NCBI RefSeq assembly: GCF_000327385.1
Contig: NW_008707425.1
Span: 802,408-866,407, forward strand
DNA: 64,000 nucleotides
Direction: 5' to 3'
From: Lottia gigantea
Lineage: Eukaryota > Mollusca > Gastropoda > Lottiidae
Positions 12,801 through 22,620 of this stretch are shown in pieces. Under the pieces are notes generated by a model. It had not been told where the DNA came from, did no database searches, and saw only the letters and a list, made by a program, of their open reading frames with translations. The first letter of the stretch is position 1. Each line of letters begins with the position of its first letter. A program made the translations under genes and the position numbers.

Positions 12801-14629
12801 AAAAAGAGCAGGCTAATGCCGCAGTCCTGGCAAAATTTTCCTCATTGCACCCTGCATGGCGTTGTCTGTCTTCCTTAGCCCACATGGCGCAGAAAAGTAG
12901 GACGTAAAACTCCATTCATTTCATTTCACTAAATGAATGATGTTATTTTACAATCGGTTAAAAATGCTGGAATCAAGTCAGATATGTTGGACAAATATTG
13001 AGTAAGATATTCGTCAAAATATGTTAAACTTATACCATTCTTGCAATGAATTATCTTAGACCACCTGGTGTGTTTGAATTTCCCAATTTCTCTGATGGTA
13101 CAAAAGAAATGATGAAAGCTGTAGTTGCTGCAACTCAGGATGGTGCTACAACTATCATTGGTAAGGAAACTTTTCTGCCTGCTTTTTCAGTTTTTTACAC
13201 AGATGGCTAATAATTGCTGATATAACTATTTGCATTTGACCGACATTTGACAAGTAATGGCTAGGGTCATATGAGCGGCTTTGCCGGTCATGTCTGACAA
13301 ATGAACCAACAGTGATTGTTGTTCCATAAAGCTGTGACTATATATTGTACTCACAATTTCTTAATGCCATTTAAAGACTTTATTCAAATGACAATGAATG
13401 AAACAAAATGCTGGAATTATGTTCATTTCGTTGGTTTGACATCCCACTTCCTACTGGCTCAGTAACATAATATATAATGTTTGTTAGAAACATTCCAGTG
13501 CTGTTGTCATTTATTCTGAATCCAAACAACAAACTTCGAAGAAATCTCCTTAGAGTCTAACGCACTGTCCAATCTTTCTCTTTCACACTCCAAGAGTTAT
13601 TTTACCAAAAATCTCTCAGAATTCATTATCTCAGCCTCCTTGTTGTCTTTTACGACTTCAAAACATGTCCCTTAGAAGTAGGTCACCAAAAGTTCTCTTA
13701 TTGTACACTGCATGACTTTTAAAACTGTCACTGGCTTTTACAAAAGATGTGTCATAGTTTTTTTTATAATAACCATATATTTTTCAGGTGGTGGTGACAC
13801 AGCTACTTGTGCTGCAAAATATAACACAGAGTCTAAAGTTAGTCATGTAAGCACTGGTGGAGGAGCCAGCTTAGAGTTATTAGAAGGTATAGTAATATTA
13901 GTATATCTCAAAATAAAAGAGCCATACACCGATAAAACAAAATAAATGTGATGTACCTGGTTAATGGGCAAATTCTGATCATAACTATTAGTTTTGGTTT
14001 TGTTTTTATACTCCTACATGGAAATTTGGTCCCCTCCATCTACATTTCTTGCATGCATGATAAGGGCTACAGTTTTTATCTGATCTTGATGAAACTTGGT
14101 ATGCATGTATGTGATCTCAAAGGATAATTTAATATTTCTGGGTTATTGCTATTGATTTAAAAAGATTTTGTGAAAAAACTCAGCATAACTGACCCTAAAT
14201 TGATGAGATATTCAAATGCATAATGAAGATCTTCAATATGAGAAATTACGTATTTTTATTAAGATCTTTAATATATATTTGTTCAATAAAGATTTAGTTA
14301 TCATCACTGACAGCTGCCAGTGGGCATGTTATCTTGCCTGGCAAGCTATCTTTTTATACTTTGGGAAAATTCAATATTACACTGTACTTGTTACTTCAAC
14401 AAATACTTGCACTGAATTCATTTTTCTTTTCGAATATTATCATGAAATCTTATATGCAGTGCTTTGCAAATAATATATCTAATAGGTATGCTTATTGATA
14501 TAGTGGTAAATCAAGATCCAGAGTTCTTAGAAACATTTCACATTGGCTAGAATCTGTGTTATTTTGTGTTTTTGTTGTTTTTCAGGTAAAACTCTACCAG
14601 GTGTAGCAGCTCTGTCTAATGCAGCCTGA
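3853..14629 (+). CDS. PGK: Phosphoglycerate kinase, 11 exons, first exon missing
   Basis: Glycolytic enzyme that moves phosphate between 1,3-bisphosphoglycerate and ADP in the cytosol. Exons: 3853-3903, 4952-5104, 7597-7741, 8381-8484, 9318-9437, 9803-9917, 10893-11072, 12361-12437, 13060-13160, 13788-13886 and 14586-14629 (stop TGA 14627-14629). All introns are GT-AG and all phases agree, giving 395 residues that line up with human PGK1 from about residue 24 to its end. Visible motifs: [18 protein letters not shown] (substrate loop), [29 protein letters not shown] (nucleotide site), IVWNGPPGVFEF, GGGDTAT and [13 protein letters not shown]; the C-terminus ends ALSNAA. The N-terminal ~22 codons were not found and probably lie left of the window. 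Introns are loaded with a minisatellite and MITEs, but no coding exon is disturbed, so the gene looks functional. Confidence 0.97.
3935..4390 (+). repeat. ~430-bp interspersed repeat (MITE B), diverged copy in PGK intron
   Basis: Shares long blocks with 39180-39622 (plus) and, inverted, with 46560-46985 and 60098-60515. The common blocks include TTTCTAAAGTATGC, CTTAAATCC and AAAAGGTTACGTAAAC. The best copy (39180) starts AAAGGAGCA and ends TGCCCCTTT, so short terminal inverted repeats are likely. Non-coding. Confidence 0.6.
4444..4912 (-). repeat. Two severely truncated Penelope-like 3' ends
   Basis: Segments 4446-4556 and 4734-4905 repeat each other and match 32483-32668, which is the stop-codon end and 3' untranslated region of the Penelope-like element. 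All three share GGGAGGGTTTGATTCTC, CAAATGTACAGGCCTAGGGT and GGGTTTTCTTCTG. Orientation is the same (element on the minus strand). Copies that keep only the 3' end are what 5'-truncated target-primed reverse transcription leaves. Confidence 0.6.
5270..6390. repeat. 13-bp minisatellite in PGK intron 2
   Basis: More than 80 imperfect copies of the unit TCATTCACCCCAG, with variants such as CTTTCACCCCAG and CATGCACCCCAG. The unit holds no stop in any plus-strand frame and 13 is not a multiple of 3, so long open frames arise (a 359-codon one at 5163-6242) with a 13-residue peptide period, [13 protein letters not shown]. The tract sits between PGK exons 4952-5104 and 7597-7741 and is intronic. Confidence 0.9.
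6765..7485. repeat. ~720-bp repeat bounded by TATACGCCCAC inverted ends
   Basis: TATACGCCCAC at 6765-6775 and its reverse complement at 7475-7485 bound the element. Inside, a unit of roughly 130 bp (start ACATTTGCTTGTAAACGC, containing GAAATTCGGTATG and GAGCTATTTTCGACC) occurs at about 6841 and 7302, with a partial copy near 7188. GTCCGTC-rich blocks precede the units. Related sequence is at 14010-14170 and 25160-25730, and a lone end lies near 713. Confidence 0.6.
9070..9290. repeat. MITE D copy in PGK intron
   Basis: Inverted arms read GGGACACTAATAGCA ... CCAATTTTCAATCA on the left and TGATTGAAAATTGG ... GCAAATTACTGCTATTAATG on the right, around an AT-rich centre with TGACGTCACT. The same family occurs at 10508-10812 and 11120-11435. 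Non-coding; superfamily unknown. Confidence 0.65.
9450..9775. repeat. MITE C copy filling the short PGK intron 9438-9802
   Basis: Closely related to the full copy at 15110-15410. Shared blocks: AAATAGTCTTCTGAAGTACT, TTTTACTCACTATTTCTA, CACATGGATTTGAAA and AACACTATTACTGATTA. The element occupies most of this 365-bp intron and stops about 30 bases before the acceptor. Confidence 0.65.
10508..10812. repeat. MITE D copy with ~75-bp terminal inverted repeats
   Basis: The left end (AGTGATTGTAAAGAGGTTTT ... TGTGTTTCAGGGACACTG) and right end (CAGAAAACC ... TTACAATCCCTTTAAA) are inverted copies over about 75 bases. It lies in the PGK intron before exon 10893-11072 and is the best-bounded of the three copies. 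An (AT)n tract sits in the centre. Confidence 0.7.
11120..11435. repeat. MITE D copy, third in PGK introns
   Basis: The inverted arms are older: GTGATAGCATAAATTTGCA on the left, and AAAAATTGGAATGGTG followed by CACTGCTATCAGTGTCCCTG on the right. It ends in AACAATCCCTTTAAA like the copy at 10508-10812. The central block again carries paired TGATGTCACTAATCG and CGTGACATCA motifs. Confidence 0.65.
12737..12928 (+). mobile_element. 5'-truncated SINE copy in PGK intron
   Basis: The 3' half of the SINE family described at 2974-3369: it starts near GGCCTTGTGTGCTACAGAC and ends AAACTCCATTCATTTCATTTC. The tRNA-like head is absent. Confidence 0.8.
13300..13470 (+). repeat. Repeat fragments shared with 32160-32210 and with the PGK 3' UTR
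   Basis: CAGTGATTGTTGTTCCATAA with about 60 following bases matches (inverted) the sequence at about 32130-32205. The adjoining block at 13391, ACAATGAATGAAACAAAAT and what follows, recurs at 14688 in the PGK 3' untranslated region. Confidence 0.5.
14190..14345 (+). repeat. Repeat X copy in the last PGK intron
   Basis: Matches 32307-32480 in inverted orientation over about 150 bases: CTAAATTGATGAGATATTCA, ATGAAGATCTTCAATATGAG, GTTATCATCACTGACAGCTG, and the palindromic CTTGCCTGGCAAG. A third, short piece (GATAGCTTGCCAGGCA) is at 25138. Confidence 0.6.
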
Positions 14630-14752
14630 ATATTAGCATCTCATCTCTAATTCCCTTTCATACATGGTTTTCTCCCTTTATACATGTACAATGAATGAAA
14701 CAAAATATTGGGATATAATAATTTCCTTTGTTTGGCATCCTTTTACCCACTG

Positions 14753-14758
14753 AATAAA
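14753..14758 (+). promoter_or_regulatory. Candidate PGK polyadenylation signal
   Basis: AATAAA lies 124 bases after the PGK stop codon and is the first such hexamer downstream. Confidence 0.5.
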
Positions 14759-15109
14759 GCAATTCATTGCTAATGCTATTCTTCTTTCAATCTTTTATAC
14801 AAAAAGTATTTGATAAACCTTATTCTACACCACCTTTCTTTTTTTATTGGATCCTTCAGAACATAATCAGTCTGGAAAATTCTTGTTCATGTTTCTGCTA
14901 AGCTAAGGAACATAACTTAAAGGACAGGAAGCTGTTCACAATTGTTTTAGTGTCTTTATACTTGATAAAGACACAAAATACTGTAAATATATCTGATAAT
15001 TTTCAGTAAAGTTCAATCCAATTCTTTACCTTAAGATTGTTGTTACTTTAAATCCTGTTTGTCAAGGTGGTTTTGTTTTCAACCAATGAAACCATTATCT
15101 TAATTAGGT

Positions 15110-15410
15110 TTTAAAGGGACAGATGTGCCACTTTGGGGGATTGATTTTAGTCTTAAATATAAGTAAATAGTCTTCAGAAGTACTAGAAATGTATGAAAAT
15201 TGTAGGAATTTTACTCACTATTTCTATATATGTCTTTTCTATATATCACAGTCACGAGTCGTCATTTTAACATTCAACAGCACATGGATTTGAAAGCTCA
15301 AATTTCTGTTGTGAAGTGTGAACACTATTACTGATTAGCTTAGCTAAAAAAATTCCAGTTTCTGAGACTAAAGTATGATTGGTCAAAAAAATGGCATCTG
15401 TCCCTTTAAG
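15110..15410. repeat. MITE C, full copy
   Basis: The left end TTAAAGGGACAGATGTGCCA and right end TGGCATCTGTCCCTTTAA are near-perfect terminal inverted repeats around 300 bp of AT-rich, non-coding DNA. The related copy in PGK is at 9450-9775. Confidence 0.75.
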
Positions 15411-16302
15411 AACAAATTATTTGATTGTCTGAACAAATAAAACACATTGTAATGGAATGTTTGAGATTTAAATTTTTAATAAAACGAAACTTTGTGGTTG
15501 ATATTTAAAATGATTTTTGATAATATTGAAAAGACAAAAACTGATGGGTTTCAATTTTTTATTTTGTTTTAAAATGATATTCACATTTCATATACTTTTG
15601 TAGTTGGGAATTTTTGATTGGGCACAAAAATTGAATTCCACAAACAATAACAATTTCACAATATCTTAAGTAGTATATCAGGAAATATAAATTAGCATTA
15701 AATACACTAGTTTATTAAGTGTAGTTTGTTCAATATTTCTTAAACAATTTATCGTCATTTATATGTGAAGTTTTTATAACAATTTTAATGAATGTCTATG
15801 ACGATCTACCTAAAACCAATAGAATTGTAAACCACAATAAGTATTATGCTATATATATATGGATTGCCTTAAGCACTAGAAAATATATATGACAAATTTC
15901 TCTATTCATGTATGTCTACTATTTCTACTGTACCGTTGTCTGTGGCTCATTGAAATTACAATAAGACTATCATCTGGCAAATAAAACATTAAAGCAAGAA
16001 AACCATTTGTCAAATCCTAGGATGAGAAAAATTGCTATTTTCCTCTGAAAGCCTTGAGCTACTTTCTATTGTCTTTCCTCCTCTAAAGATCTCGTGTACA
16101 TTACTAACCTGTGGTAGTGTTAGATTTGACAGTGTTTTAGGTAGATAAAATAACTAACAACTTCTTGTGTGGAAGTCTAAGTTTTGTTTGTTGAGACTTG
16201 TATATTGTACAGTTTAACTGACCAAAATATTAAATATGGTGTCTTCTCTTGAGGTTTTTCTTTCGCCGAGCCCCCAACAAAAAAACCACGTTTTTTGATA
16301 AA
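15411..16302. other. No gene recognised downstream of PGK
   Basis: AT-rich intergenic DNA of about 0.9 kb. No open frame longer than about 70 codons, no repeat end and no RNA motif seen. Confidence 0.5.
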
Positions 16303-16383
16303 ATAAGGAATTGTGGGATAAGGAAACTCATAGAGGCTGTCATATTTCTCTACTATAGGTTTCGATATCCCACAATTCCTTAT
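16303..16383. repeat. Perfect 18-bp inverted repeat with 45-base loop
   Basis: ATAAGGAATTGTGGGATA at 16303-16320 is exactly complementary to 16366-16383. The two overlapping ORFs on opposite strands here are by-products of this symmetry. Confidence 0.6.
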
Positions 16384-16859
16384 CAAGAACGGGCGTTACA
16401 TGACCCGTTTGATTGGTTAAAAATTACATCATTGGGACTGGTCTTTGTTAGAAAACTATTTAGATCACAACGTAGATAAAAGATATCAGAAAAAGATACA
16501 AAATTGTAATCTAATTTTAATTATATTGGTCGACTGATGAATTCTGATCAATTTGATTCAATCAGTCAGATACTCGAGTAATTTATCATTAATTCACTAT
16601 CCACTTGGTTCATGAATCAATTATTAGATGGGGTTTCTATCGTACACGACCAAGGGATGTTAATACGAATTGATCGTGTCCATCTAGCACACACATTTTA
16701 ACCTGCACAAGTTGTCAAATACGTTCTACAAACTATACACAGTGAACTCTGATAGCTTCCTTGTGGTAGTAAATATGATACCAAAATATGGCCCAAAGTT
16801 TGATATGAAGGTAGAGAAGGTTTGTCGAAAGCTAGAGCCCTCCACTTTTACCTTATATT

Positions 16860-17290
16860 TATAACAATCACATATTAGAAAATTCAGACACACACAAACA
16901 CCTTGGTGTAATTTTAAGTTAAGATTGTTCTTTGGACGGCCCATATCGACTACATCCAAAATGATAGACTGTCTGAGAAGCACACTATACAGAATATCTC
17001 GAAAAACATTAGAAACCTTGAACACACAATTCATAATTCCTATTAATTATTATGCATTGGAATAATTGTAGCCTTCACGATTGTGTCAAGTTAGAAATAC
17101 ATTAAGACGCCTTAAGATCACTCATTGGAATAGTACGCGGAACCCCACACTCTATCTTGTATAAAGAATCAGGTTTAACCTCTTTAAGTGACTGTCGTAC
17201 TTTACATAAGTCATTACTGTTTTATAAAATGATCAATATGATGAGAGCTAAGTACTCTGTTACCACCACATTACATACTGTCTCAATCAT
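16860..17290 (+). mobile_element. LINE remnant, C-terminal RT region, first half
   Basis: Plus-strand remnant of a non-LTR retrotransposon. Broken frames give the typical region after the RT core: HKHLGV, a LRSTLYRISRKTLETL-like helix, FIIP.NYYALE, RRLKITH, and then YKESGLTSLSDCRTLHKSLL with FYKMIN in one open frame starting 17157. It is interrupted at about 17291 by a second LINE on the other strand and resumes at about 18433. Confidence 0.6.
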
Positions 17291-18432
17291 TACATATAAT
17301 AATAATAATAATTTATTTATTAAAGTGTCACACAGCATAGAACATATAAATATACAAATATAACAAGATAAAAGTAATGCTGCCCAGCCAGGTTGGCTTA
17401 TGAGACACTGGTCTAATTCAATTCCAATGAGTAAAAATCATATCAACAAAACATAAATATCTGATATATTAATATATAAATATATAAACATATGAATATA
17501 TTTTGTTAAAACTAATTTAAAAGAAACTTGTACAAGTTAAACTAGGGTAAAATATTGGGACCGAGACTGCAGAAAAAAATAAGACATAAATGGATCAGAT
17601 AATGATAAAACGCTTTCGTCTATTAAAGGCGTTTCGGAGGAATGCTGAGGAATGAAAAATAATATTTTTGTTACACATTAAAAAATTTAGCTGTTCTACA
17701 TCTGTTAAGTATTTAAAATCTGGGTTTTAAACGTTGGCTCTAGCAAAAAGGTCATACCTAAGGTCAACATAAAATGTTAAAATAAAATGCTGTTCATCTT
17801 CAACCTTTCTAAGTTGACACATAGTGCACAGTCTCTCGTTCAGGGGGGTGGATGGATTGCCGAATCTACCAGTTTCAATTGCTAAGGGGAGACTACCACA
17901 TCGAAATTCCGCCATAACCTTACGGGTACATTTATGCACAGAATTGGTGACATAAGGTTCTGTATAAATAAAATATTTAAAGTGTCTATAGGTACGATCC
18001 TAAAGTTGCCTTTTCCAGTCACATTGGTCATTGACCCACAATATTTTCCATAACGAGTTAATATTGACACAATTGTTATCATTAATTACATTAAGATAAT
18101 TACCAAGTTTCAAAACTCTACCATCCCAAGAGGACCTCCTCCTCAGTGACCAGTTATGTCCAGATTTGGATAGGGGATTCGGACTATGCTGTATTCTATT
18201 CCAGAGCCTAAAAACTTCTACTTTGAGAATAGCGTCACTGCAAAGCCATCCCATATCACCCCTTGTTGCTAGATTTGAAGTGCGCTTAGGTACACCCAAG
18301 GTACATCTTGATCGAATAAGATGTTTCACAATATAAAGCTGAAATGCTATCAATGAAACTTCCATGAATACCAATAGATTGAAGTTCATATTTTAAGCAG
18401 TCGCGATTCACGGTGTCGAATGCTTTTTTCAT
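17291..18432 (-). mobile_element. 5'-truncated LINE inserted into another LINE
   Basis: Minus-strand non-LTR retrotransposon. In its own direction the fragment begins inside the RT domain with motif A (DMKKAFDTVNRDCLKYELQS). It continues with a LGVPKRTSNLATRGDMGWL block (18000-18389) and the C-terminal CGSLPLAIETGRF ... RLCTMCQLRKVEDEQHFIL region (17727-17939), a Cys/His module usual after the RT in such elements. It ends at low coordinates in a microsatellite tail, (AAT)n on the plus strand at 17298-17318. A CATAT-like short duplication flanks it. Frame changes separate the blocks, so it is inactive. Confidence 0.75.
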
Positions 18433-18740
18433 GTCATATCATATCCTTTACGTTATTCAAATCATTTTCAAACCTCACCTGGAATACAGTTTCTTACAAT
18501 ACCTCTTTCTTACCCTACCATTCGACTTACCACATCAAATAGTAATAGTGAAACTATGAACTACTACTGTCTCGACAACTGATATTCTCAAATTCCCAAA
18601 TCACAACAGAAGTCCTTGACGCTCACAAACACTTCATGCACATATCTGACAATCCTTCCTGCTCATGTGGACATCCTTTTGAAAACTCCGAACATTATCT
18701 TCTCTACTGTCGCTTACTTGAACTCCCATTTCACCAACGA
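18433..18740 (+). mobile_element. LINE remnant, continuation after the nested insertion
   Basis: Resumes the reading of 16860-17290: the sequence before the insertion ends SIITY and this part starts PLRYSNHFQTSPG, matching the usual order of the family. Then follow FLTIPLSYPTIRL and, in another frame, NPSCSCGHPFENSEHYLLYC, the Cys/His module near the LINE C-terminus. It ends where an inverted-repeat element begins at about 18722. Confidence 0.6.
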
Positions 18741-19887
18741 TTATTTTATTCCAATCGGCCCAATCTGTACTAGACTGTCACTATGATTTTTTTATCGGCC
18801 CGATTGTTGCCTTGAATCGCACCAAGTAGTCCTCTTTTTTAACCCGATTGAGTCCCCACCACTGGATTATTGCGAAGGGACGAATCACAGATCGATTTTA
18901 GGTACACGACAAAGAACCGGTAGAGACCCGCTTCTCAACGCAAGTGAGAGTTTTTCGACCAAGAGTGGCCAAATGTAGACGTAGGTATAAGAAACCGAAA
19001 TTACAAGATCTTCGGACGGTTTGCTTATGATGCCATTTTTCCAAGGAATGTTTAGGCCCCGACAATACCGACCATTTTATGTCGATCGGCCGCATATTTC
19101 GAGAGAAAAAATTCGGGAACCTGCGACCACTCTCGAGCACTACCTTATACCTTTGGTATCCGATCAAAGCCGAGGGCCGGTGTCGTCTTAGTCATCCGAT
19201 GGAGGGTCGTGCGTATTTTGGCATATAAGAAGCACCCTGATCTTCAGACGACCGCCTCGCCCATTAGTGCCCGATCACCCCCCGCAGGTAGCCGACCTCC
19301 GTGATGGTTTGTGCCAAAATATCCTGTGGCTTCCTGTGTCAACTAACGCCTACATTCGGCCACTCTCGCGCAAAGAATGGCAGATATCGACAGTCAAGCG
19401 ACTGAATGCGTCCTCTCTCGAGCCGGGATCGTCAATTTTCGCCCCCCCCCCCCCCCTCAACCGAACAATGCGCGAAGATTTGTTACTAGCTCACGGGCCT
19501 CCATCGGGTCTTTGGGTTATACTTTCGGATACATAGGCGCACATTTACGTACCAGAAACTAGTCAGTAGTGTGAGGAACGTCCGTGATTCCCCTACCCAT
19601 GCCATGGTCCAATGGTCGGTATTCAATCGGGTAAAAAGGGGCGATTTAGGAGGATTAGAGGCTAAATATTTTAATCATCGGAGATAATCTGGTCCAGATC
19701 GAGCCGACAGCAAAAACCAGTAGCCGATCACTTTTATGAGAACTGAATCCATCTTCCCCCGAATGTATGGGGAAATGCTCGATAATTCTCGCAGTTTCAC
19801 GACTTTTTTTGCAAAAAATGAGGTCGATCGACCAAAAAATAGATCGGGTACTTTCGGTACCCAAAAAATCCTTGGTGAAATGGGAGT
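18722..19887. mobile_element. CpG-rich element with imperfect inverted termini (unclassified DNA transposon?)
   Basis: ACTCCCATTTCACCAA at 18722-18737 has its exact complement at 19872-19887. An inner pair, AACCCGATTGAG near 18840 and TTCAATCGGGT near 19620, is also inverted, and CCGATTG/CAATCGG motifs recur near both ends. The interior is much richer in G+C and CpG than its surroundings (TCGATCGG, CTCTCGAGC and similar). Short ORFs inside (18898-19167, 19267-19536) resemble nothing I recognise. No target duplication was seen. The left terminus overlaps the end of the LINE remnant, so the exact border is uncertain. Confidence 0.45.
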
Positions 19888-20139
19888 AAACTGGCATTAC
19901 ATTATTTTGGAATAATTGGATTCAATGGATTTATCTTGACAGCTAGTCATTGAATGTGTCTGAGAGTTGTCTATGGACGGTCGTGTCGACAATATACTGA
20001 AGGCATGTCAACGGGCAATTATTCAGACGATACACAAAAGTAGCTTGGAAACAATCAATTTCATAACACGTAAAATTGTTTTTCTTCTTTTGGCTGATTT
20101 CTTTGAAACGCATACTGGACAATAATATATACACATTTT

Positions 20140-20240
20140 TTTAGTCGAGGGTCTTTTGTCCTAGGTGATGGCGGCTTTTGTCCTGGTGCAAAATTGCAGA
20201 GGGGCTTTTGTCCGTGGGGACTTTTGTCCGTCCACCTAAA
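20140..20240. repeat. Short CTTTTGTCC tandem motif
   Basis: CTTTTGTCC occurs four times within about 90 bases, each in a G-rich setting. No gene seen around it. Confidence 0.4.
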
Positions 20241-20281
20241 TCGTTTCCACATCCTTTGATATCGATCGATATTATATAGTA

Positions 20282-20872
20282 TTAAGGTGCATTTATACAG
20301 AGCGCGAACGCGAACGCGAACGCGGTTTTTCGTCATGGAATGGTTTCATCATTTTAGAGAGGGACCATTCAAATAGAATGCGAACGCGAACAAATATTTG
20401 TTCGCGCGGTCGACCGCCGAGATTGCCCCAAGAGCGAATTTTTCAGAAAGTCGCGGCGGATTTCTTGCTATCAACCAATCAGCTTGTACCACCTCCCTTG
20501 CATCATTTCCTAAAATAGAAACTTGTGCACATGGCTTTTCCAATTTGCTTGTAGGGTACAAACAATGGATAAAACGGAAGTTTTGATTTTAGAAGTTGAT
20601 AAGAATCCAGTTTTGTTTGACAAAGCTGAAAAAACTTACAAAGAGACAGTAAAAAAGAAAGATATTTGGAAGGGAATCGGAGAGATGATTCCAAAATGAC
20701 CATATGACCAAATTTTAACAACAAAAGAGGCGATCCGCATTGAAAGCCGTCGACGGTTTTCCGCGTTCGTGTTCGCGCTCTATTTGAATGACTAAACTGA
20801 TGAAAAGTCGCGTTCGCGGTCGCGGTCGCGCCGGTCGCATTCGCGTTCGCGCTCTGTATAAACCCACCTTAA
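20282..20872 (+). mobile_element. PIF/Harbinger-like non-autonomous element with MADF mini-ORF
   Basis: Body 20286-20868. The left end GGTGCATTTATACAGAGCGC and right end GCTCTGTATAAACCCACC are inverted repeats, extended inward by runs of GCGAACGC on both sides. TTAA flanks both ends (20282-20285, 20869-20872), compatible with a 3-bp TTA/TAA duplication as in PIF/Harbinger, or TTAA as in piggyBac. The interior encodes a MADF-domain fragment (20565-20699), the Myb/SANT-related domain carried by the second protein of Harbinger transposons, which favours Harbinger. No transposase ORF remains, so it must be mobilised in trans if at all. Confidence 0.65.
20565..20699 (+). CDS. 44-residue MADF-domain fragment in the Harbinger-like element
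   Basis: The reading starts MDKTEVLILEVDKNPVLFDK and ends TVKKKDIWKGIGEMIPK. It matches the N-terminal part of a MADF domain: a leading LI..V pattern, NPVLFDK, Y.E, then the W..I helix. MADF domains bind DNA in the accessory protein of PIF/Harbinger elements and in host regulators. A full domain is near 85-90 residues, so about half is present before the TGA. It is probably a deletion remnant of the accessory gene; translation is unproven. Confidence 0.5.
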   Translation: MDKTEVLILEVDKNPVLFDKAEKTYKETVKKKDIWKGIGEMIPK

Positions 20873-22255
20873 TTCATGTTTACTGTCCCTCTTTGACTGT
20901 TATTTGCGCTTGTTTACACTAGTTTTCGCTTGTTTATACCTATTTACGCTTGATTACACTTGCTTTTGCTTGTTTGCGCTTTTTGTAGGACCGTTAACCC
21001 TTTATGCAGCCTGATGTTGATCAAGATTTAAGTATGTCGCCTTTCAGGTTTTTCGATGCACAAATTAGGTTCAGAACGCCCCCCCCCCCCCCTTTTCTGC
21101 TTGTAAAATGAGCATCATGATTGTTATACGTACCTTTTTGATAAGAAGAATTTCTCTCTTATATAAAGCAGTCTATAACAGCTGACGGTTATCTCACTTT
21201 TTCCACACACAGACAAAATGACTCGAGGGAAAGAAAAGAGCCAATTTCTGTGAAAAACAATCAATCAATTTCCACAACTTTTCTTAAAATCTGTCTCAAA
21301 AGCCAAACCAAAGTGTTTAATCTATGAATCATATTCAAAGCAATTTGTTTTTGGTTCCTTATAAATATCAATAATTTGACTAGCCTCGAACGTTTAAAAA
21401 CGTCAAACTGACTGACAGGGTTAGGTGAAATACACATTGCTGGCTTCATCAAATGAACGAAATATCCAAATGGGGTAGTAATAATAATAGGTTTCTTTAG
21501 TTCATAAATTTGGACAAAGCGTTATTCGGTGGAAAAAAGAACCAAACACTCAGGATATGTAGCTAAGATCAAGACATTTACATTTTTTGATGCCTTCAAC
21601 GTGGCCCCACCTCCATAAATTATTTTAGGCAGCCATCATATAGATTTCAAAGTGGCGGCCGAGCAAAATTTCACTCAAGCTCTTTACTCCCCCTTTTATA
21701 CATGTACACCTAGATTGACAATATTGGTGTCAAAATGCACGTTTTTAAGGTCAAAAAATTCGATCATGACACTTTCATTGATAATTCATTAATAAACATA
21801 ACTCAGGTCTTATACATAATACACGTAGGATAATACACATTGGTGTCAGTAGAATATAATAATGTTCCATGGAGTTCAGGACTTCGATTATGGCACTTTC
21901 ATCATTGTCAGAAGTCAGATGATTTGTTCGGATCTTCTTGGATTTCAAAATGAGATCCATGTTTTGAGGGAGTAAAGTCTTTAGGGTGGTAAGGTAAAGT
22001 CGTCTGATGACTGAGTATGTGACATTTTGATCTAGGGAAGGCCTAATAGGGTTTTGTGGTAAATGAATTTAGAGTGATAAGGGTGAGATCTTATGCCTCT
22101 AAGGTGGTAAGTGATTAGAGTCGTGTGACTGACAATGGTTAATTGTCTAATGACTCTCGAGTTGTAGGGTTATAGGAGCTTATATCTATAATAAGGGGGT
22201 GGGGGGATGGGGGGGGGGGGGAGATAAAGGTAAGTTGTGAAAGAACTAAACATTA
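20873..22255. other. No gene recognised; simple-sequence and G/C homopolymer tracts
   Basis: Contains a TTTGCGCTTGTTTACACT-like array at about 20900-20975, a poly(C) tract near 21080 and a G-rich tract near 22196-22222. The rest is AT-rich with no convincing coding sequence. Confidence 0.45.
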
Positions 22256-22259
22256 TATG

Positions 22260-22620
22260 GCGGTCAATCCAAGATGGCTGCCAAAAATTATCTGACAATA
22301 TGATGAACACCACAGGCGAATTTCTAATCAACAAAAACACATTTTGATACCCAAATGATGATGTTTAGTCATATATTAGCTGAGATATGGTCATATTGTA
22401 ATATGGCGACCATTTTAGAAATCCAAGTTTGCTGACAATATATCAACACCACAAGCGAATTCCTTACCACCAAAAACAGATATTTTGATGCCCTAATGAT
22501 GATGCTTACAGCTTTGTCATACATAACCTGGGATATGGTCACTTACATATTTCAATGTAGCGGCCATCTTGAAAAATACAAAAGATGGCTGCCAAAATAA
22601 AAATTAATTCTGGAGCCATT
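22260..22620. repeat. ~150-bp tandem repeat, two copies and a partial third
   Basis: Units start near 22272, 22421 and 22580. Shared blocks: CTGACAATAT, ACACCACARGCGAATT, AAATGATGATG-like, GAGATATGGTCA and ATGGCGACCATTTT. Copies have diverged by perhaps a quarter of positions (estimated by eye). Confidence 0.6.

Noticed and set aside
16177-16479. Two opposite-strand ORFs with similar peptides
   Set aside because: Produced by the perfect 18-bp inverted repeat; no independent coding evidence.
19267-19536. 89-codon ORF in the CpG-rich element
   Set aside because: Spans a poly(C) run, giving a proline tract, and overlaps another frame; no family resemblance.
20282-20872. piggyBac assignment from the TTAA flanks
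   Set aside because: The MADF fragment points to PIF/Harbinger, whose TTA/TAA duplication can look like TTAA when the ends begin or finish with A or T.
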